Shown here piece after piece: positions 42,011 through 52,315 of a stretch of 64,000 bases of DNA. Source of the stretch: Methylobacterium nonmethylotrophicum (GTDB taxonomy: Bacteria; Pseudomonadota; Alphaproteobacteria; Rhizobiales; Beijerinckiaceae); the NCBI RefSeq assembly GCF_004745635.1, contig NZ_SRLB01000001.1, positions 124,001 to 188,000 of the forward strand. Direction: 5' to 3'. Under the pieces are notes generated by a model that made no database searches, had not been told where the DNA came from, and worked only from the letters and a program-made list of their open reading frames with translations. The first letter of the stretch is position 1, and every line of letters begins with the position of its first letter. The translations under genes were made by a program, and so were the position numbers.

Positions 42011-42643
42011 ATGGTCGAATTGTCCTGCTTCTACAGCCTGTCCTCGCCCTGGGCCTATCTCGGCGGGCCGAAGCTCCAGGACATCGTGCGCCGCCACCGC
42101 GCCCGGCTGGTGCTGAAGCCCTTCGACTTCCAGGAGGTGGTGCCGAGGACCGGCGGCGTGCCGATCCGGACCCGGCCGCAGCCGCGTCGCGATTATCATG
42201 CCGTCGAGCTCGCCCGCTGGCGCGACTATCTCGGCCTGCCGCTCAACGTGACGCCCCGCCACTACCCGATGCAGAACCCGGCGCCGAACTGGAACAAGCA
42301 TGCCGGCTGGACCGTGATCGCGGCTCAGCAGAGGGGCCTCGACGCGTTCCTGCTCTCGCACGCGATCCTGCGGGCTTTGTGGGCCGAGGAGCGCGACATC
42401 GCCGATCCGGAGGTGCGCCGCGCCATCGCGGACGAGAACGGCTTTCCCGGCGCCGCCCTGGTGGCCGCCGAAGGCAGCGAGGCCGTCCAGGCCGAGTACC
42501 GCCGCAACGGCGCCGAGGCAGAGGCCCTCGGGGTGTTCGGCTCGCCGACGATCGTCCTCGACGGCGAGCTCTTCTGGGGCCAGGACCGGCTCGACTTCGT
42601 CGACCGGGCGCTGGCGCGGCTTTCGGTGGCCGCCAGGGTCTAA
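42011..42643 (+). CDS. 2-hydroxychromene-2-carboxylate isomerase-like (DsbA superfamily)
   Basis: A 210-residue thioredoxin-fold protein. The active-site region is CFYSLSSPWAYLGGPKLQD, with Ser in place of the DsbA cysteines as in HCCA isomerases and kappa GSTs; then RPQPRRDYHAVELARWRDYL and GVFGSPTIVLDGELFWGQDR, which is the conserved cis-Pro and C-terminal part. It probably uses glutathione on an aromatic or related substrate. The ATG at 42011 follows GGAGG. Confidence 0.87.
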   Translation: MVELSCFYSLSSPWAYLGGPKLQDIVRRHRARLVLKPFDFQEVVPRTGGVPIRTRPQPRRDYHAVELARWRDYLGLPLNVTPRHYPMQNPAPNWNKHAGWTVIAAQQRGLDAFLLSHAILRALWAEERDIADPEVRRAIADENGFPGAALVAAEGSEAVQAEYRRNGAEAEALGVFGSPTIVLDGELFWGQDRLDFVDRALARLSVAARV

Positions 42644-42748
42644 CCCGGCGCAGCCCTGAGCCGATCCGGGCGCATGGCGCCCGGCCCCCATCGTGCGACA
42701 AGGGGTGGGGACTCACAGCCTGACAAGACCCCGAACGCGCGAGGAAAC

Positions 42749-44164
42749 ATGCACAACAGCGAGGCCATCTGGCGGCACGTCGACGAGCACGCGCCCGCGT
42801 TCGTCGCCCTCTCGGACCGGGTCTGGGAGACGCCGGAGCTCAACTTCCAGGAAGCGCGCTCGGCGGCCGAGCACACCGCGATGCTGCGCGCGCAGGGCTT
42901 CCGGGTGACCGAGGGCATCGACGGCATGCCGACCGCCATGATGGGCGAGGCCGGGGAGGGCGGTCCCGTCATCGCGATCCTGGGCGAATACGACGCCCTG
43001 CCGGGCCTGAGCCAGGAGGCGGGCGTTGCCGAGCACCGGCCCCGTCCCGGCGAGGGCGCGGGCCACGGCTGCGGCCACAACCTGCTCGGCGCCGGCGCGC
43101 TGCTCGCCGCCACCGCCGTCAAGGACTGGCTCGCCACGCAAGGCGTGCCCGGCCGCGTGCGCTACTACGGCTGCCCGGCCGAGGAAGGGGGCGCCGCCAA
43201 GACCTTCATGGTGCGCGACGGCGTCTTTTCCGACGTCGACGTGGCGATCACCTGGCATCCGGGGCCGTTCGCGGCGATCTGGGAGCCTTTGTCGCTGGCG
43301 ATCCAGCTCCTCGACTTCACCTTCGCCGGCAAGGCCTCGCACGCGGCAGCCGCCCCGCATCTCGGGCGCTCGGCCCTCGACGCGGTCGAGCTGATGAATG
43401 TCGGCGTCAACTACCTGCGCGAGCACATGCCGAGCGACGCGCGGGTGCACTACGCCTATCTCGACGCGGGCGGCATCGCCCCGAACGTCGTCCAGGCCGC
43501 CGCCACTGTGCGCTACCTCGTGCGCGCCGCCGACCTGCCCGGCCTCCTCGACCTCGCCGAGCGGGTGCGCAAGATCGCGCAGGGCGCCGCGCTGATGACC
43601 GAGACGACGGTGACGAGCCAGGTGGTGAGCGCGATGTCGAACCTCCTGGCGAACCCGCCGCTGGAGGAGGCGCTGCACGCCAACCTGATGCGCCTCGGTC
43701 CCCCGCCCTTCGACGCCGAGGACCGCGCCTTCGCGGAGCAGATCCGGGCGACGCTGACCCGCGAGGACATCGTCTCGGCCCATCGCCGCTTCGGCGTGCC
43801 GGTGACCGAGGCGCCGCTCTGCGACACGGTCGTGCCGCTGCGCGCGCAGGGCGAGCGGATGATGGGCTCGACCGATGTCGGCGACGTGAGCTGGGCGGTG
43901 CCGACGGTCCAGGCCCGCGGCGCCACCTACGCCATCGGCACGCCGGGTCACTCCTGGCAGATGACCGCGCAGGGCAAGACCCCGGCGGCCCACAAGGGCA
44001 TGATCCACGTCGCCAAGGCGATGGCCGGCACCGCCGTCGACGTCCTGCGCGACCCCGACCTCCTCGCCCGCGCCAAGGCCGACCACGCCGAGCGCCTGGC
44101 GCGCACGCCCTATGTCAGCCCGCTGCCGGCGGGGCTCGCCCCGCCGCTCGACATGGCGGGGTAG
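42749..44164 (+). CDS. M20 family amidohydrolase
   Basis: A 471-residue metal-dependent hydrolase of the AbgB-like branch. Metal ligands lie in VIAILGEYDALPG, GHGCGHNLLGAGALLAATA, and PAEEGGAAKTFMVRDG; the dimerisation domain has FTFAGKASHAAAAPHLGRSA and AYLDAGGIAPNVVQAAATVR. The C-terminal metal residue is in GHSWQMTAQGK. Substrate likely an N-acyl or aminobenzoyl amino acid. The ATG at 42749 follows GAGGAAAC. A short 16-bp direct repeat (GGGTAGTGGTTTGGCC) surrounds its end. Confidence 0.9.
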   Translation: MHNSEAIWRHVDEHAPAFVALSDRVWETPELNFQEARSAAEHTAMLRAQGFRVTEGIDGMPTAMMGEAGEGGPVIAILGEYDALPGLSQEAGVAEHRPRPGEGAGHGCGHNLLGAGALLAATAVKDWLATQGVPGRVRYYGCPAEEGGAAKTFMVRDGVFSDVDVAITWHPGPFAAIWEPLSLAIQLLDFTFAGKASHAAAAPHLGRSALDAVELMNVGVNYLREHMPSDARVHYAYLDAGGIAPNVVQAAATVRYLVRAADLPGLLDLAERVRKIAQGAALMTETTVTSQVVSAMSNLLANPPLEEALHANLMRLGPPPFDAEDRAFAEQIRATLTREDIVSAHRRFGVPVTEAPLCDTVVPLRAQGERMMGSTDVGDVSWAVPTVQARGATYAIGTPGHSWQMTAQGKTPAAHKGMIHVAKAMAGTAVDVLRDPDLLARAKADHAERLARTPYVSPLPAGLAPPLDMAG

Positions 44165-44226
44165 TGGTTTGGCCGGGTAGTGGTTTGGCCGGGTGATGGC
44201 TTGCCGGGGTGACAGTGCGGCTTCGG

Positions 44227-44490
44227 TCACCCCAGCAGGTCGCGATGCTCGCGGTGGCGGCGCATCCACGTCGCCGCGTAGCCGCAGAGCGGCCGGATGC
44301 GCGCGCCCTCCGCCCGGGCGGCCTCGGCGACGCCTTGCATCAGCCGGTCGGCGGTACCGGTGCCCCGCAGGGCCGGTGGCGCGTAGACGTACGCGATGAC
44401 GAGGGTGCCGGGCTGGCGGCGGTAATCGGCGTAGGCGACCTCGCCGTTCACCTCGAGCTCGAACCGGCTCCGCTCCGGGTTGTCGCGCAT
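44227..44490 (-). CDS. GNAT-like acetyltransferase (YjdJ/COG2388 type)
   Basis: An 87-residue minimal GNAT protein. RFELEVNGEVAYADYRRQPG and LVIAYVYAPPALRGTGTADR with the acetyl-CoA loop RGTGTADRLMQGV, then the C-terminal IRPLCGYAATWMRRH match the COG2388 family, which is short and of unknown substrate. The ATG at 44490 gives the standard N-terminus. Convergent with the M20 hydrolase. Confidence 0.87.
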   Translation of the reverse strand: MRDNPERSRFELEVNGEVAYADYRRQPGTLVIAYVYAPPALRGTGTADRLMQGVAEAARAEGARIRPLCGYAATWMRRHREHRDLLG

Positions 44491-44637
44491 GGGGGACCTT
44501 CGGGTTGCGGGCTGTGGAAGGGCAAGAGGCGGGAGGTCGGGGCGGTTCCCGCTTTCGAATCCGTGCATGCCCCGATGCCATTCCGTCACCTCGGCTTCAG
44601 ATTCACGCCAACATCCGAGGTCGAGGCGCAGGTCTCT

Positions 44638-44789
44638 CCCCTCTCCCGTGTGGGAGAGGGGGTCGGGGGTGAGGGTGGCTCGGGTTCCGGATGAGACACC
44701 AAGCGTCGAGCTTCGCAGCTCGACGGTTCATGGTCATTGCGGAAGCCGAGCCACCCTCACCCCTACCCCTCTCCCACACGGGAGAGGGG
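44638..44789. repeat. Palindromic element with CCCCTCTCCC arms, copy 2
   Basis: A 152-bp element in the 343-bp gap 44491-44833. Arms match copy 1 at 37032 and extend further inward (GTGGCTCGG and CCGAGCCAC), giving about 44 paired bases per arm. The middle 60 bp differ from copy 1 and contain a small hairpin GAGCTTCGCAGCTC. No gene in the rest of the gap. Confidence 0.88.
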
Positions 44790-44833
44790 ATCCCGCGTTT
44801 CATTTTACGATGCGGCATCGCGCTGACGCACCC

Positions 44834-45037
44834 TCACTCCTCCGGCACCAACCGTCCGGCGAAGGTCAGGCACAGGCAGATCGCCCCGAGCACGAACTGC
44901 CACCGGCGGATGTCGCCGCCGATCGACACCACGACGGCCTGCCCGATCAGCACCACCCCGACGAGGGGCGGCACGACCGTGAGGACGAGGCGCAGGATCC
45001 TGCGCCAGCCCCACCCAGATGATCTGCCCGTCGCCAT
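44834..45037 (-). CDS. Small two-helix membrane protein
   Basis: A 67-residue protein, WGWRRILRLVLTVVPPLVGV then a second helix RRWQFVLGAICLCLTFAG. No family recognised. It is divergent from the GntR regulator, and the palindrome at 45121 lies between them, so it may be under the same control. ATG at 45037. Confidence 0.6.
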   Translation of the reverse strand: MATGRSSGWGWRRILRLVLTVVPPLVGVVLIGQAVVVSIGGDIRRWQFVLGAICLCLTFAGRLVPEE

Positions 45038-45120
45038 CGTCCCCTCAGCGCCTGGTGGTGAGGGCCGCCACGTCGTCGCGACCGATCATCCGCCGCGTCG
45101 GACGAGTGCCTTTGCAGGGC

Positions 45121-45130
45121 TGATATATCA
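45121..45130. promoter_or_regulatory. TGATATATCA palindrome, possible GntR operator
   Basis: A perfect 10-bp palindrome in an AT-rich island, 74 bp before the GntR start and 84 bp before the divergent membrane protein. FadR/VanR-branch GntR proteins often bind short AT-rich palindromes near their own genes. Confidence 0.5.
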
Positions 45131-45203
45131 ACATATGGTAGGATTCGGGAAGGCCCTCCGGGACGGGTGCGAGCTCAACGCGCCGCGGGTGAGGGGCATG
45201 AGC

Positions 45204-45953
45204 ATGGACGCCATCCACACCGGCCTGCGCAAGGCGCAGACCCGTATGCCGCGCCGCGACCCCGAGCGGCCGCCGCCGGCCTCGGCAGTGATCCGGCAGG
45301 AGCTGCGCGCGCGCATCGCCTCGCTCGCGATGCGCCCGGGCGAGCCGATCAGCGAGAAGACGCTGGCGCGCCAGTACGGCGTCAGCCGCACGCCGGTGCA
45401 CGAGGCGGTGCTGAAGCTCGCCGAGGAGGGCCTGGTCGCGATCTTCCCGCAATCCGGGACCTTCGTGGCCCTGATCCCCTATGCCGACCTGCCCGAGGCG
45501 ATCATCGTCCGCCGCTCGCTGGAGGAGACGAGCGCGCGCCTGGCGGCCGAGCGCGGCGAGACGGCGGGCCTCGCGGCGATCGATCGCGCGATGGAGGCCC
45601 TGGCCCGGGCGGCCCGGGCGGGCGACCGCGAGGCGTTCCACCAGGCCGACGAGGCGTTTCACGCCCGCGTCGCCCAGGCCGCCGGCTATCCGGGCATCTG
45701 GCGGCTGGTCCAGCAGGTGAAGGTGCAGGTCGACCGGTTCCGGCGGCTCACCCTGCCGCAGGCCGGCCGCCTCGCCCGCGTCATCGACGAGCACGGGGCG
45801 GTGCGCGACGCGATCGCGGCCCGCGATCCCGAGGCGGCGGCGCGCCGGATGGGCGCCCATGTCGGCGCGCTGCTTGCCGATCTCGACGACATCGCGGACC
45901 TCAACCCCGACTATTTCGAGGGCATCGGCCGGGCGGCCGGGCCGCGCCCGTGA
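45204..45953 (+). CDS. GntR-family regulator (FadR/FCD branch)
   Basis: A 249-residue regulator. The winged helix is in ISEKTLARQYGVSRTPVHEA, VLKLAEEGLVAIFPQSGTFV; the C-terminal FCD helical domain has EETSARLAAERGE and DEAFHARVAQAAGYPGIWRL with metal-type His/Asp residues. Such proteins sense carboxylic acids. ATG 45204 is preferred because GAGGGG lies seven bases upstream; ATG 45198 and 45134 are alternatives. The M20 hydrolase, isomerase and monooxygenase nearby are possible targets. Confidence 0.88.
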   Translation: MDAIHTGLRKAQTRMPRRDPERPPPASAVIRQELRARIASLAMRPGEPISEKTLARQYGVSRTPVHEAVLKLAEEGLVAIFPQSGTFVALIPYADLPEAIIVRRSLEETSARLAAERGETAGLAAIDRAMEALARAARAGDREAFHQADEAFHARVAQAAGYPGIWRLVQQVKVQVDRFRRLTLPQAGRLARVIDEHGAVRDAIAARDPEAAARRMGAHVGALLADLDDIADLNPDYFEGIGRAAGPRP

Positions 45954-45989
45954 GGCCCGCACGCCCTTGGGGGACTCGGCCTCGCGCCT

Positions 45990-46301
45990 CTACGCGCCGC
46001 CGGGCTGCACCCCGTCATACCCCTCGATCACGATGAGATCGATCTCGGCGCCGCCCTCCTGCTTGGCGCGGGCGGCCTGGTACTCGGGCGAGTGCCAGCA
46101 GGCGATGGCCTGGTCGTAGCTCGGGAACTCGATCACCACGTTGCGGGCCCGGCTCGACCCGATGACCGCCTCGAAGGTGCCGCCGCGCACCAGGAATCGC
46201 CCGCCGAACTTGGCGAAGGCGACGCCGTTGGCCGCGACGTAGTTCTTGTAGGCCTCCGGATTCGTCACGTCGACGCGGCCGACCCAGTATCCCTTCGCCA
46301 T
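45990..46301 (-). CDS. DUF1330 protein
   Basis: A 103-residue dimeric alpha-beta-barrel-like protein: MAKGYWVGRVDVTNPEAYKN, FGGRFLVRGGTFEAVIGSS, VVIEFPSYDQAIACWHSPEY and a basic end. This is the DUF1330 family, common and of unknown function. ATG at 46301 with GGAGGACAGG just upstream. Downstream of pyrF on the same strand, 31 bp away. Confidence 0.9.
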   Translation of the reverse strand: MAKGYWVGRVDVTNPEAYKNYVAANGVAFAKFGGRFLVRGGTFEAVIGSSRARNVVIEFPSYDQAIACWHSPEYQAARAKQEGGAEIDLIVIEGYDGVQPGGA

Positions 46302-46332
46302 CCTGTCCTCCCGTGTTGTCAGGCTTTGCCTT

Positions 46333-47043
46333 CTAGAGCGCCGCCGCCATCTCGTCGACGATGCGGCGCGCGACCTCACGCGGGTCGGCGGCGGCGGTGA
46401 TGGGGCGGCCGACCACGACGTGATCGACGCCCGCCCGCATCGCCTCGGCCGGGGTCACGACCCGCTTCTGGTCGCCGATCTCGGCGCCGGCCGGGCGGAT
46501 GCCCGGGGTGACGATCAGGCGGTCCGGCCCGACGACCGCCCGGACCTGCGCGGCCTCGGCCGCCGAGCAGACGATGCCGTCGATGCCGATCGCCCGGGCG
46601 GCGGCGGCCCGCACGGCGACGAGGTCGGCCACGCCGAGCGCATAGCCGGCCTCGCGCGCGTCGGCATCGTCGTAGGAGGTCAGCACCGTGACGCCGAGGA
46701 TCTTCAGGCCGCCGCCCGCCTTGTCACGCCCGCTTACCGCCGCCCGCATCGTCTGCGGATAGGCGTGCACGGTGAGGAAGGTGGCGCCGATCCCGGCCAG
46801 CGACTGCACGCCCTCCTCGACGGTGTTGCCGATGTCGTGGAGCTTGAGGTCGAGGAAGACCTTGTGCCCGCCCCGCACCAGCCGCTCGGCGAGGTTCAGG
46901 CCGCCGGCGTAGCCGAGGCGGTAGCCGATCTTGTAGAAGCTCGCGGCGTCGCCAATCCGCTCGATCAGGCGCTCGGCCTCGTCGGTGCCCGCCATGTCGA
47001 GGGCGACGATCAGGCGGTCGCGGGGGCTGATGGGCTCGGGCAC
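46333..47043 (-). CDS. pyrF: Orotidine 5'-phosphate decarboxylase
   Basis: A 236-residue TIM barrel that makes UMP from OMP. The catalytic block is [15 protein letters not shown] with the Asp-Lys-Asp residues, and [19 protein letters not shown] holds the phosphate-binding part. The GTG at 47043 is used because GGAGG lies four bases upstream; ATG 47072 region codons give a longer, unlikely start. Followed by DUF1330 and preceded by the uracil-glycosylase-family gene on the same strand. Confidence 0.94.
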   Translation of the reverse strand: MPEPISPRDRLIVALDMAGTDEAERLIERIGDAASFYKIGYRLGYAGGLNLAERLVRGGHKVFLDLKLHDIGNTVEEGVQSLAGIGATFLTVHAYPQTMRAAVSGRDKAGGGLKILGVTVLTSYDDADAREAGYALGVADLVAVRAAAARAIGIDGIVCSAAEAAQVRAVVGPDRLIVTPGIRPAGAEIGDQKRVVTPAEAMRAGVDHVVVGRPITAAADPREVARRIVDEMAAAL

Positions 47044-47102
47044 GGGACCTCCGTCACGCAGATATGTCGTCTGCATCCCCATCACGGGACCGTGCCCGGG
47101 AA

Positions 47103-47801
47103 TCAAGCCCGCTCCGCCAGCCGCGCCACCTCGGCCCGCAGCACCGGCAGCAGCTCCGCCTCGAACCACGGGTGCTTCCTCAGCCACGGCGTGTTGCGCC
47201 AGGACGGGTGGGGCAGCGGCAGCAGCCGGGGGCGCCGCTCCTGCGAAACAATCTCCCGCCAGCCCGCCACCGTGCCGGTGAGGCCGCCGGGCCGGCGGCC
47301 GAGATGCCAGCCTTGCGCGTACTGCCCGATCAGCAGGATCAGCTCCAGGTCGGGCAGCCCGGCGAGCAGCGGCGCGCGCCAGGTCTCGGCGCATTCGCGC
47401 CGCGGCGGCAGGTCGCCGCCCTTGGCATCGTGGCCCGGGAAGCAGGCGCCCATCGGGACGATCGCCACGAGGTCGGGGTCGTAGAAGGCCGGCTCGTCGA
47501 GGCCGAGCCACGCGCGCAGGCGCTTGCCCGAGGGGTCCTGGAACGGCACGCCGCTCTGGAACGCCCGGTTGCCCGGGGCCTGGCTGGCGATGCAGATCCG
47601 GGCCCGCGACGTGCCCTGCACGATCGGCCGCGGCTCGACCGGCAGGGGAGGGCCGTGGCGCGGCGCCTCGCGGCAGAGCCGGCAGGCGCGCACCCGCTCG
47701 GCCGTCGCGGCGAAGTCCGGGGGCGCGGATGAAAAAAGGGTGCGGCTCGCGCCGCACCCTGAAGTCGTCTCGGGTCCAAAACTGGAAGTCATCCCCTCCA
47801 T
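47103..47801 (-). CDS. Uracil-DNA glycosylase family protein (COG1573)
   Basis: Up to 232 residues. [19 protein letters not shown], then [20 protein letters not shown] holds the water-activating loop region, [19 protein letters not shown] and [13 protein letters not shown] the DNA-side loop of the UDG fold. The SQAPG form is used by the small UDG-like family whose activity is not settled. The start is doubtful: ATG 47801 or 47792 puts a strong terminator hairpin (47737-47760) in the coding sequence, while GTG 47693 would cut into conserved residues. Confidence 0.8.
   Translation of the reverse strand: MEGMTSSFGPETTSGCGASRTLFSSAPPDFAATAERVRACRLCREAPRHGPPLPVEPRPIVQGTSRARICIASQAPGNRAFQSGVPFQDPSGKRLRAWLGLDEPAFYDPDLVAIVPMGACFPGHDAKGGDLPPRRECAETWRAPLLAGLPDLELILLIGQYAQGWHLGRRPGGLTGTVAGWREIVSQERRPRLLPLPHPSWRNTPWLRKHPWFEAELLPVLRAEVARLAERA
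47737..47760 (-). terminator. Terminator for the molybdenum hydroxylase genes
   Basis: AGGGTGCGGC pairs with GCCGCACCCT around a 4-base loop; on the minus strand it is followed by six T. It lies 73 bp after the large-subunit stop at 47833 and overlaps the 5' part of the glycosylase-like frame. Confidence 0.82.
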
Positions 47802-47832
47802 ATAGGGCGGTGGTTAAGCGTGTGGTGCGCGA

Positions 47833-50034
47833 TCACACGCCGCGCAAAGCCGTGAGGTCGAGGGGCAGCGAGCGCAGGCGCTGGCCGGTGGCGGCGAAGA
47901 CCGCGTTCGCGATCGCCGGGGCCAGCACCGGCACGCCGGGCTCGCCGATGCCGGTGGGGGCGGCGGCGGAGGGCACGATATGGACCTCGACCTTCGGCAT
48001 CTCGCTCATCCGGGTCGGCTCGTAGGCGTCGAAGTTCTTCTCCTGCACCTCGCCGTCCTTGAAGGTGATCCTGTTGCGCAGGACCGCCGAGAGCGCGAAG
48101 CCGACCGAGCCCTCGACCTGAGCCCGGATGATGTCCGGGTTCACCGCCACGCCGACATCGACCGCCGCGACGATCCGGTTCACCTTCACCTTGCCGGCCT
48201 CCGCCGTCACGTCGGCCACCATCGCCACGTAGGAGCCGAACGATTCGTGCGCGGCGACGCCGTAGCCGCGCCCTGGCTTCTGCGCGCGGGCGTTCCAGCC
48301 CGCCTTCTCGGCGGCGAGCGTCAGCGCCGCGGAGAGGCGCGGAGCCTGCTTCAGGAGGCCGAGGCGGTAGGCCACCGGGTCCTGGCCGGCGGCATGCGCC
48401 AGCTCGTCGATGAACACCTCCATCGCCTGGGCGGTGTGCGAGTGCCCGACCGAGCGCCACCACAGGACCGGCACGCCCTCGCGGGCGTTGTGGACCTCGA
48501 ACCGGTAGGCCGGCAGGGCGTAGGGCGTGTCGGACGCGCCCTCGACGGTGGTGGCGTCGACCCCGTCCTTCACCATCATCGCCTCGAGGGCGGTGCCGAT
48601 GATGATCGACTTGCCGACGATGCGGTGCTCCCACCCCGTGATCGCCCCCTTGGCGTCGAGGCCGGCGCGGATGCGGTGATAGGCGGCCGGGCGGTAATAG
48701 CCGCCGGTGATGTCGTCCTCGCGGGTCCAGACGAGGTGGATCGGGGCCTTCTCGCCGGTGGCCTTCAGGATCGCGGCGGCCTCCGCGATGTAGTCGGCCG
48801 AAGCCGTGGCGCGCCGGCCGAACGAGCCGCCGGCCCACAGGGTCGTGATGCGGATCTTGTCGGCGGTGGTGCCGAGGATGCCGGCGGCCACCGCCTGCTC
48901 GATGGTCTGGAACTGCGAGCCGGCGTAGATGTCGTAGGACCCGTCTCCGGCGCGCTCGATCGTGGCGTTGAGCGGCTCCATCGGCGCATGCGCCAGGTAG
49001 GGGAAGTTGAACTCCGCCTCCAGCACCTTGGCGGCGCCCTTGATGGCGCCCGCCGCATCGCCCTGCTTCGAGGCGACGAGGCCGGGCTTGTCGGCCATCG
49101 CCTTGTAGGTGGCCTGTTGCGACTCGGTCGACTGACGCTCGGCGCCGGCATCGTCCCAGGTGAGCGTCAAGGCCTCGCGGCCCTTCATCGCCGACCAGGT
49201 GTCACGCGCCACCACCGCGACGCCGCTCGGGATGCGCACCACCTGCACGACCCCCGGCACCGCCTTCGCGGCCGAGTCGTCGACGCTTTTGAGCGTCGCG
49301 CCGAAGCGGGGCGCGCGGGCGACGAGCGCCGTGAGCTGGCCCGGCCGGCGCACGTCGAGGGCGTATTGCGCGCTGCCGTCGGTCTTGGCCTTCGAATCGA
49401 GCCGCGGCAGCCTGGTGCCGATCAGCCGGAAGGCGGAGGGGTCCTTGAGCGTCGGGTTCTCGGGCACGGCCTGCGTCGCCGCCTTGGCGGCGAAGGCGCC
49501 GAACCGGCTCTCCTTGCCGCTCGGATGGCGCAGCACGCCCTTCTCGATCGTGATCTCGCCGACCGGCACCTTCCATTCCTGGGCCGCCGCCGCGACCAGC
49601 ATCGCGCGGGCGGCCGCACCCGCCTTGCGCAGCTGGATCCAGGAATTGGCCACCGCGGTCGAGCCGCCGGTGCCCTGGATCGGCCCGAAGGCGAGGTTGT
49701 TGTAGAGGCTGGCATCGGCCGGCGCGAAGTCCGCGCGCATCTGCCCCCAGTCGGCGTCGAGTTCTTCCGCCACGATGGTGGCGAGCCCGGTCGTGTTGCC
49801 CTGGCCCATGTCGAGGTGCTTGATCACCACCGTGACGGTGTCGTCGGCGGCGATGCGCACGAAGGCGTTGGGTCTGGCCGGCACCTTCGAGAAGTCGGGC
49901 CCGCCCGCGGCCCGGGCGCCCTTCTCGAGGTGGAGCCCGATCACCAGGGCGCCGCCGGCGGCGGCGGTGCCGCGCAGGAAGGCGCGGCGGGAGGTCACGG
50001 CGCGGTCGCGCATCTTGAGGCTGCGGTTCAGCAT
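47833..50034 (-). CDS. Molybdenum hydroxylase large subunit (IorB/aldehyde-oxidase type)
   Basis: A 733-residue xanthine-dehydrogenase-family molybdopterin-binding subunit. The N-terminus has a Tat signal (TSRRAFLRGTAAAGGALVIG). Molybdopterin contacts lie in GGSFGRRA, PYLAHAPMEPLNAT, WWRSVGHSHTAQAMEVF and the C-terminal active-site Glu in PTGIGEPGVP. The two-subunit form without a FAD subunit is that of isoquinoline 1-oxidoreductase and periplasmic aldehyde dehydrogenases. The 2Fe-2S partner is 13 bp upstream. A terminator follows. Confidence 0.92.
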   Translation of the reverse strand: MLNRSLKMRDRAVTSRRAFLRGTAAAGGALVIGLHLEKGARAAGGPDFSKVPARPNAFVRIAADDTVTVVIKHLDMGQGNTTGLATIVAEELDADWGQMRADFAPADASLYNNLAFGPIQGTGGSTAVANSWIQLRKAGAAARAMLVAAAAQEWKVPVGEITIEKGVLRHPSGKESRFGAFAAKAATQAVPENPTLKDPSAFRLIGTRLPRLDSKAKTDGSAQYALDVRRPGQLTALVARAPRFGATLKSVDDSAAKAVPGVVQVVRIPSGVAVVARDTWSAMKGREALTLTWDDAGAERQSTESQQATYKAMADKPGLVASKQGDAAGAIKGAAKVLEAEFNFPYLAHAPMEPLNATIERAGDGSYDIYAGSQFQTIEQAVAAGILGTTADKIRITTLWAGGSFGRRATASADYIAEAAAILKATGEKAPIHLVWTREDDITGGYYRPAAYHRIRAGLDAKGAITGWEHRIVGKSIIIGTALEAMMVKDGVDATTVEGASDTPYALPAYRFEVHNAREGVPVLWWRSVGHSHTAQAMEVFIDELAHAAGQDPVAYRLGLLKQAPRLSAALTLAAEKAGWNARAQKPGRGYGVAAHESFGSYVAMVADVTAEAGKVKVNRIVAAVDVGVAVNPDIIRAQVEGSVGFALSAVLRNRITFKDGEVQEKNFDAYEPTRMSEMPKVEVHIVPSAAAPTGIGEPGVPVLAPAIANAVFAATGQRLRSLPLDLTALRGV

Positions 50035-50047
50035 GGCGGCGTCCCGG

Positions 50048-50503
50048 TCAGGCGAGGGAGCGGGCGGCGTCGTGGATCGCCGCGCGGATGCGCTGGTAGG
50101 TGCCGCAGCGGCAGACGTTGCCGTCCATGGCGGCGTCGATGTCGGCGTCGCTCGGCTTCCTGTTCTCGGAGAGGAGCCCGATCGCCGACATCATCTGGCC
50201 CGACTGGCAGTAGCCGCACTGCACCACGTCGAGCTGACGCCAGGCGGTGCGCACCGCCTCGGCCACCGGGCCGGAGATCCCCTCGATGGTGGTGATCTTC
50301 GCGTCGCCGACATCGCCGAGGCGGGTCTGGCACGAGCGCACCGGCTGCCCGTCGAGATGGACCGTGCAGGCGCCGCACTGGGCGATGCCGCAGCCGTACT
50401 TCGTGCCGGTGAGGTTCAGGTGGTCGCGGATCGCCCAGAGGAGCGGCATCTCGGGATCGGCGTCGACCTCGTAGGTCCGGCCGTTGAGGGTGAGCTTCGT
50501 CAT
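50048..50503 (-). CDS. (2Fe-2S) small subunit of molybdenum hydroxylase
   Basis: A 151-residue iron-sulfur protein. The first cluster motif is GCGIAQCGACTVHLDGQPVR, the second is VVQCGYCQSGQMMSA and GNVCRCGTYQRIRAAI, giving the usual two [2Fe-2S] centres that pass electrons from the molybdenum site. It pairs with the large subunit 13 bp downstream; the complex probably travels by the Tat path of that subunit. ATG 50503; GGAG 8-12 bases upstream. Confidence 0.95.
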   Translation of the reverse strand: MTKLTLNGRTYEVDADPEMPLLWAIRDHLNLTGTKYGCGIAQCGACTVHLDGQPVRSCQTRLGDVGDAKITTIEGISGPVAEAVRTAWRQLDVVQCGYCQSGQMMSAIGLLSENRKPSDADIDAAMDGNVCRCGTYQRIRAAIHDAARSLA

Positions 50504-50774
50504 CGTGCGCTTCCCAGGAGAGGCGGAAACGAGAGGCGGGGACGAGAGGCTGGAGCGGTTCCAGCCCGACAGGTCTCGTCCGCTCCTGCACCGCCGGCAA
50601 GCGGGGCCGATGTGCGCCAGCGCACCCGCCCTCGCGTGCCGCAGCGGCAGGCCGGACGGCCCGATGCGTCGCATTCGCGGGATCGCGGCAGGGGGACCTT
50701 AACGAATTTCGGCGAGCCTTTCCCGGACCGGCCGACGGTCCGCGGCGGCGAGGGAGCGGCACGACCCGATCGCG

Positions 50775-52310
<1,536 letters not shown>

Positions 52311-52315
52311 CGGGC

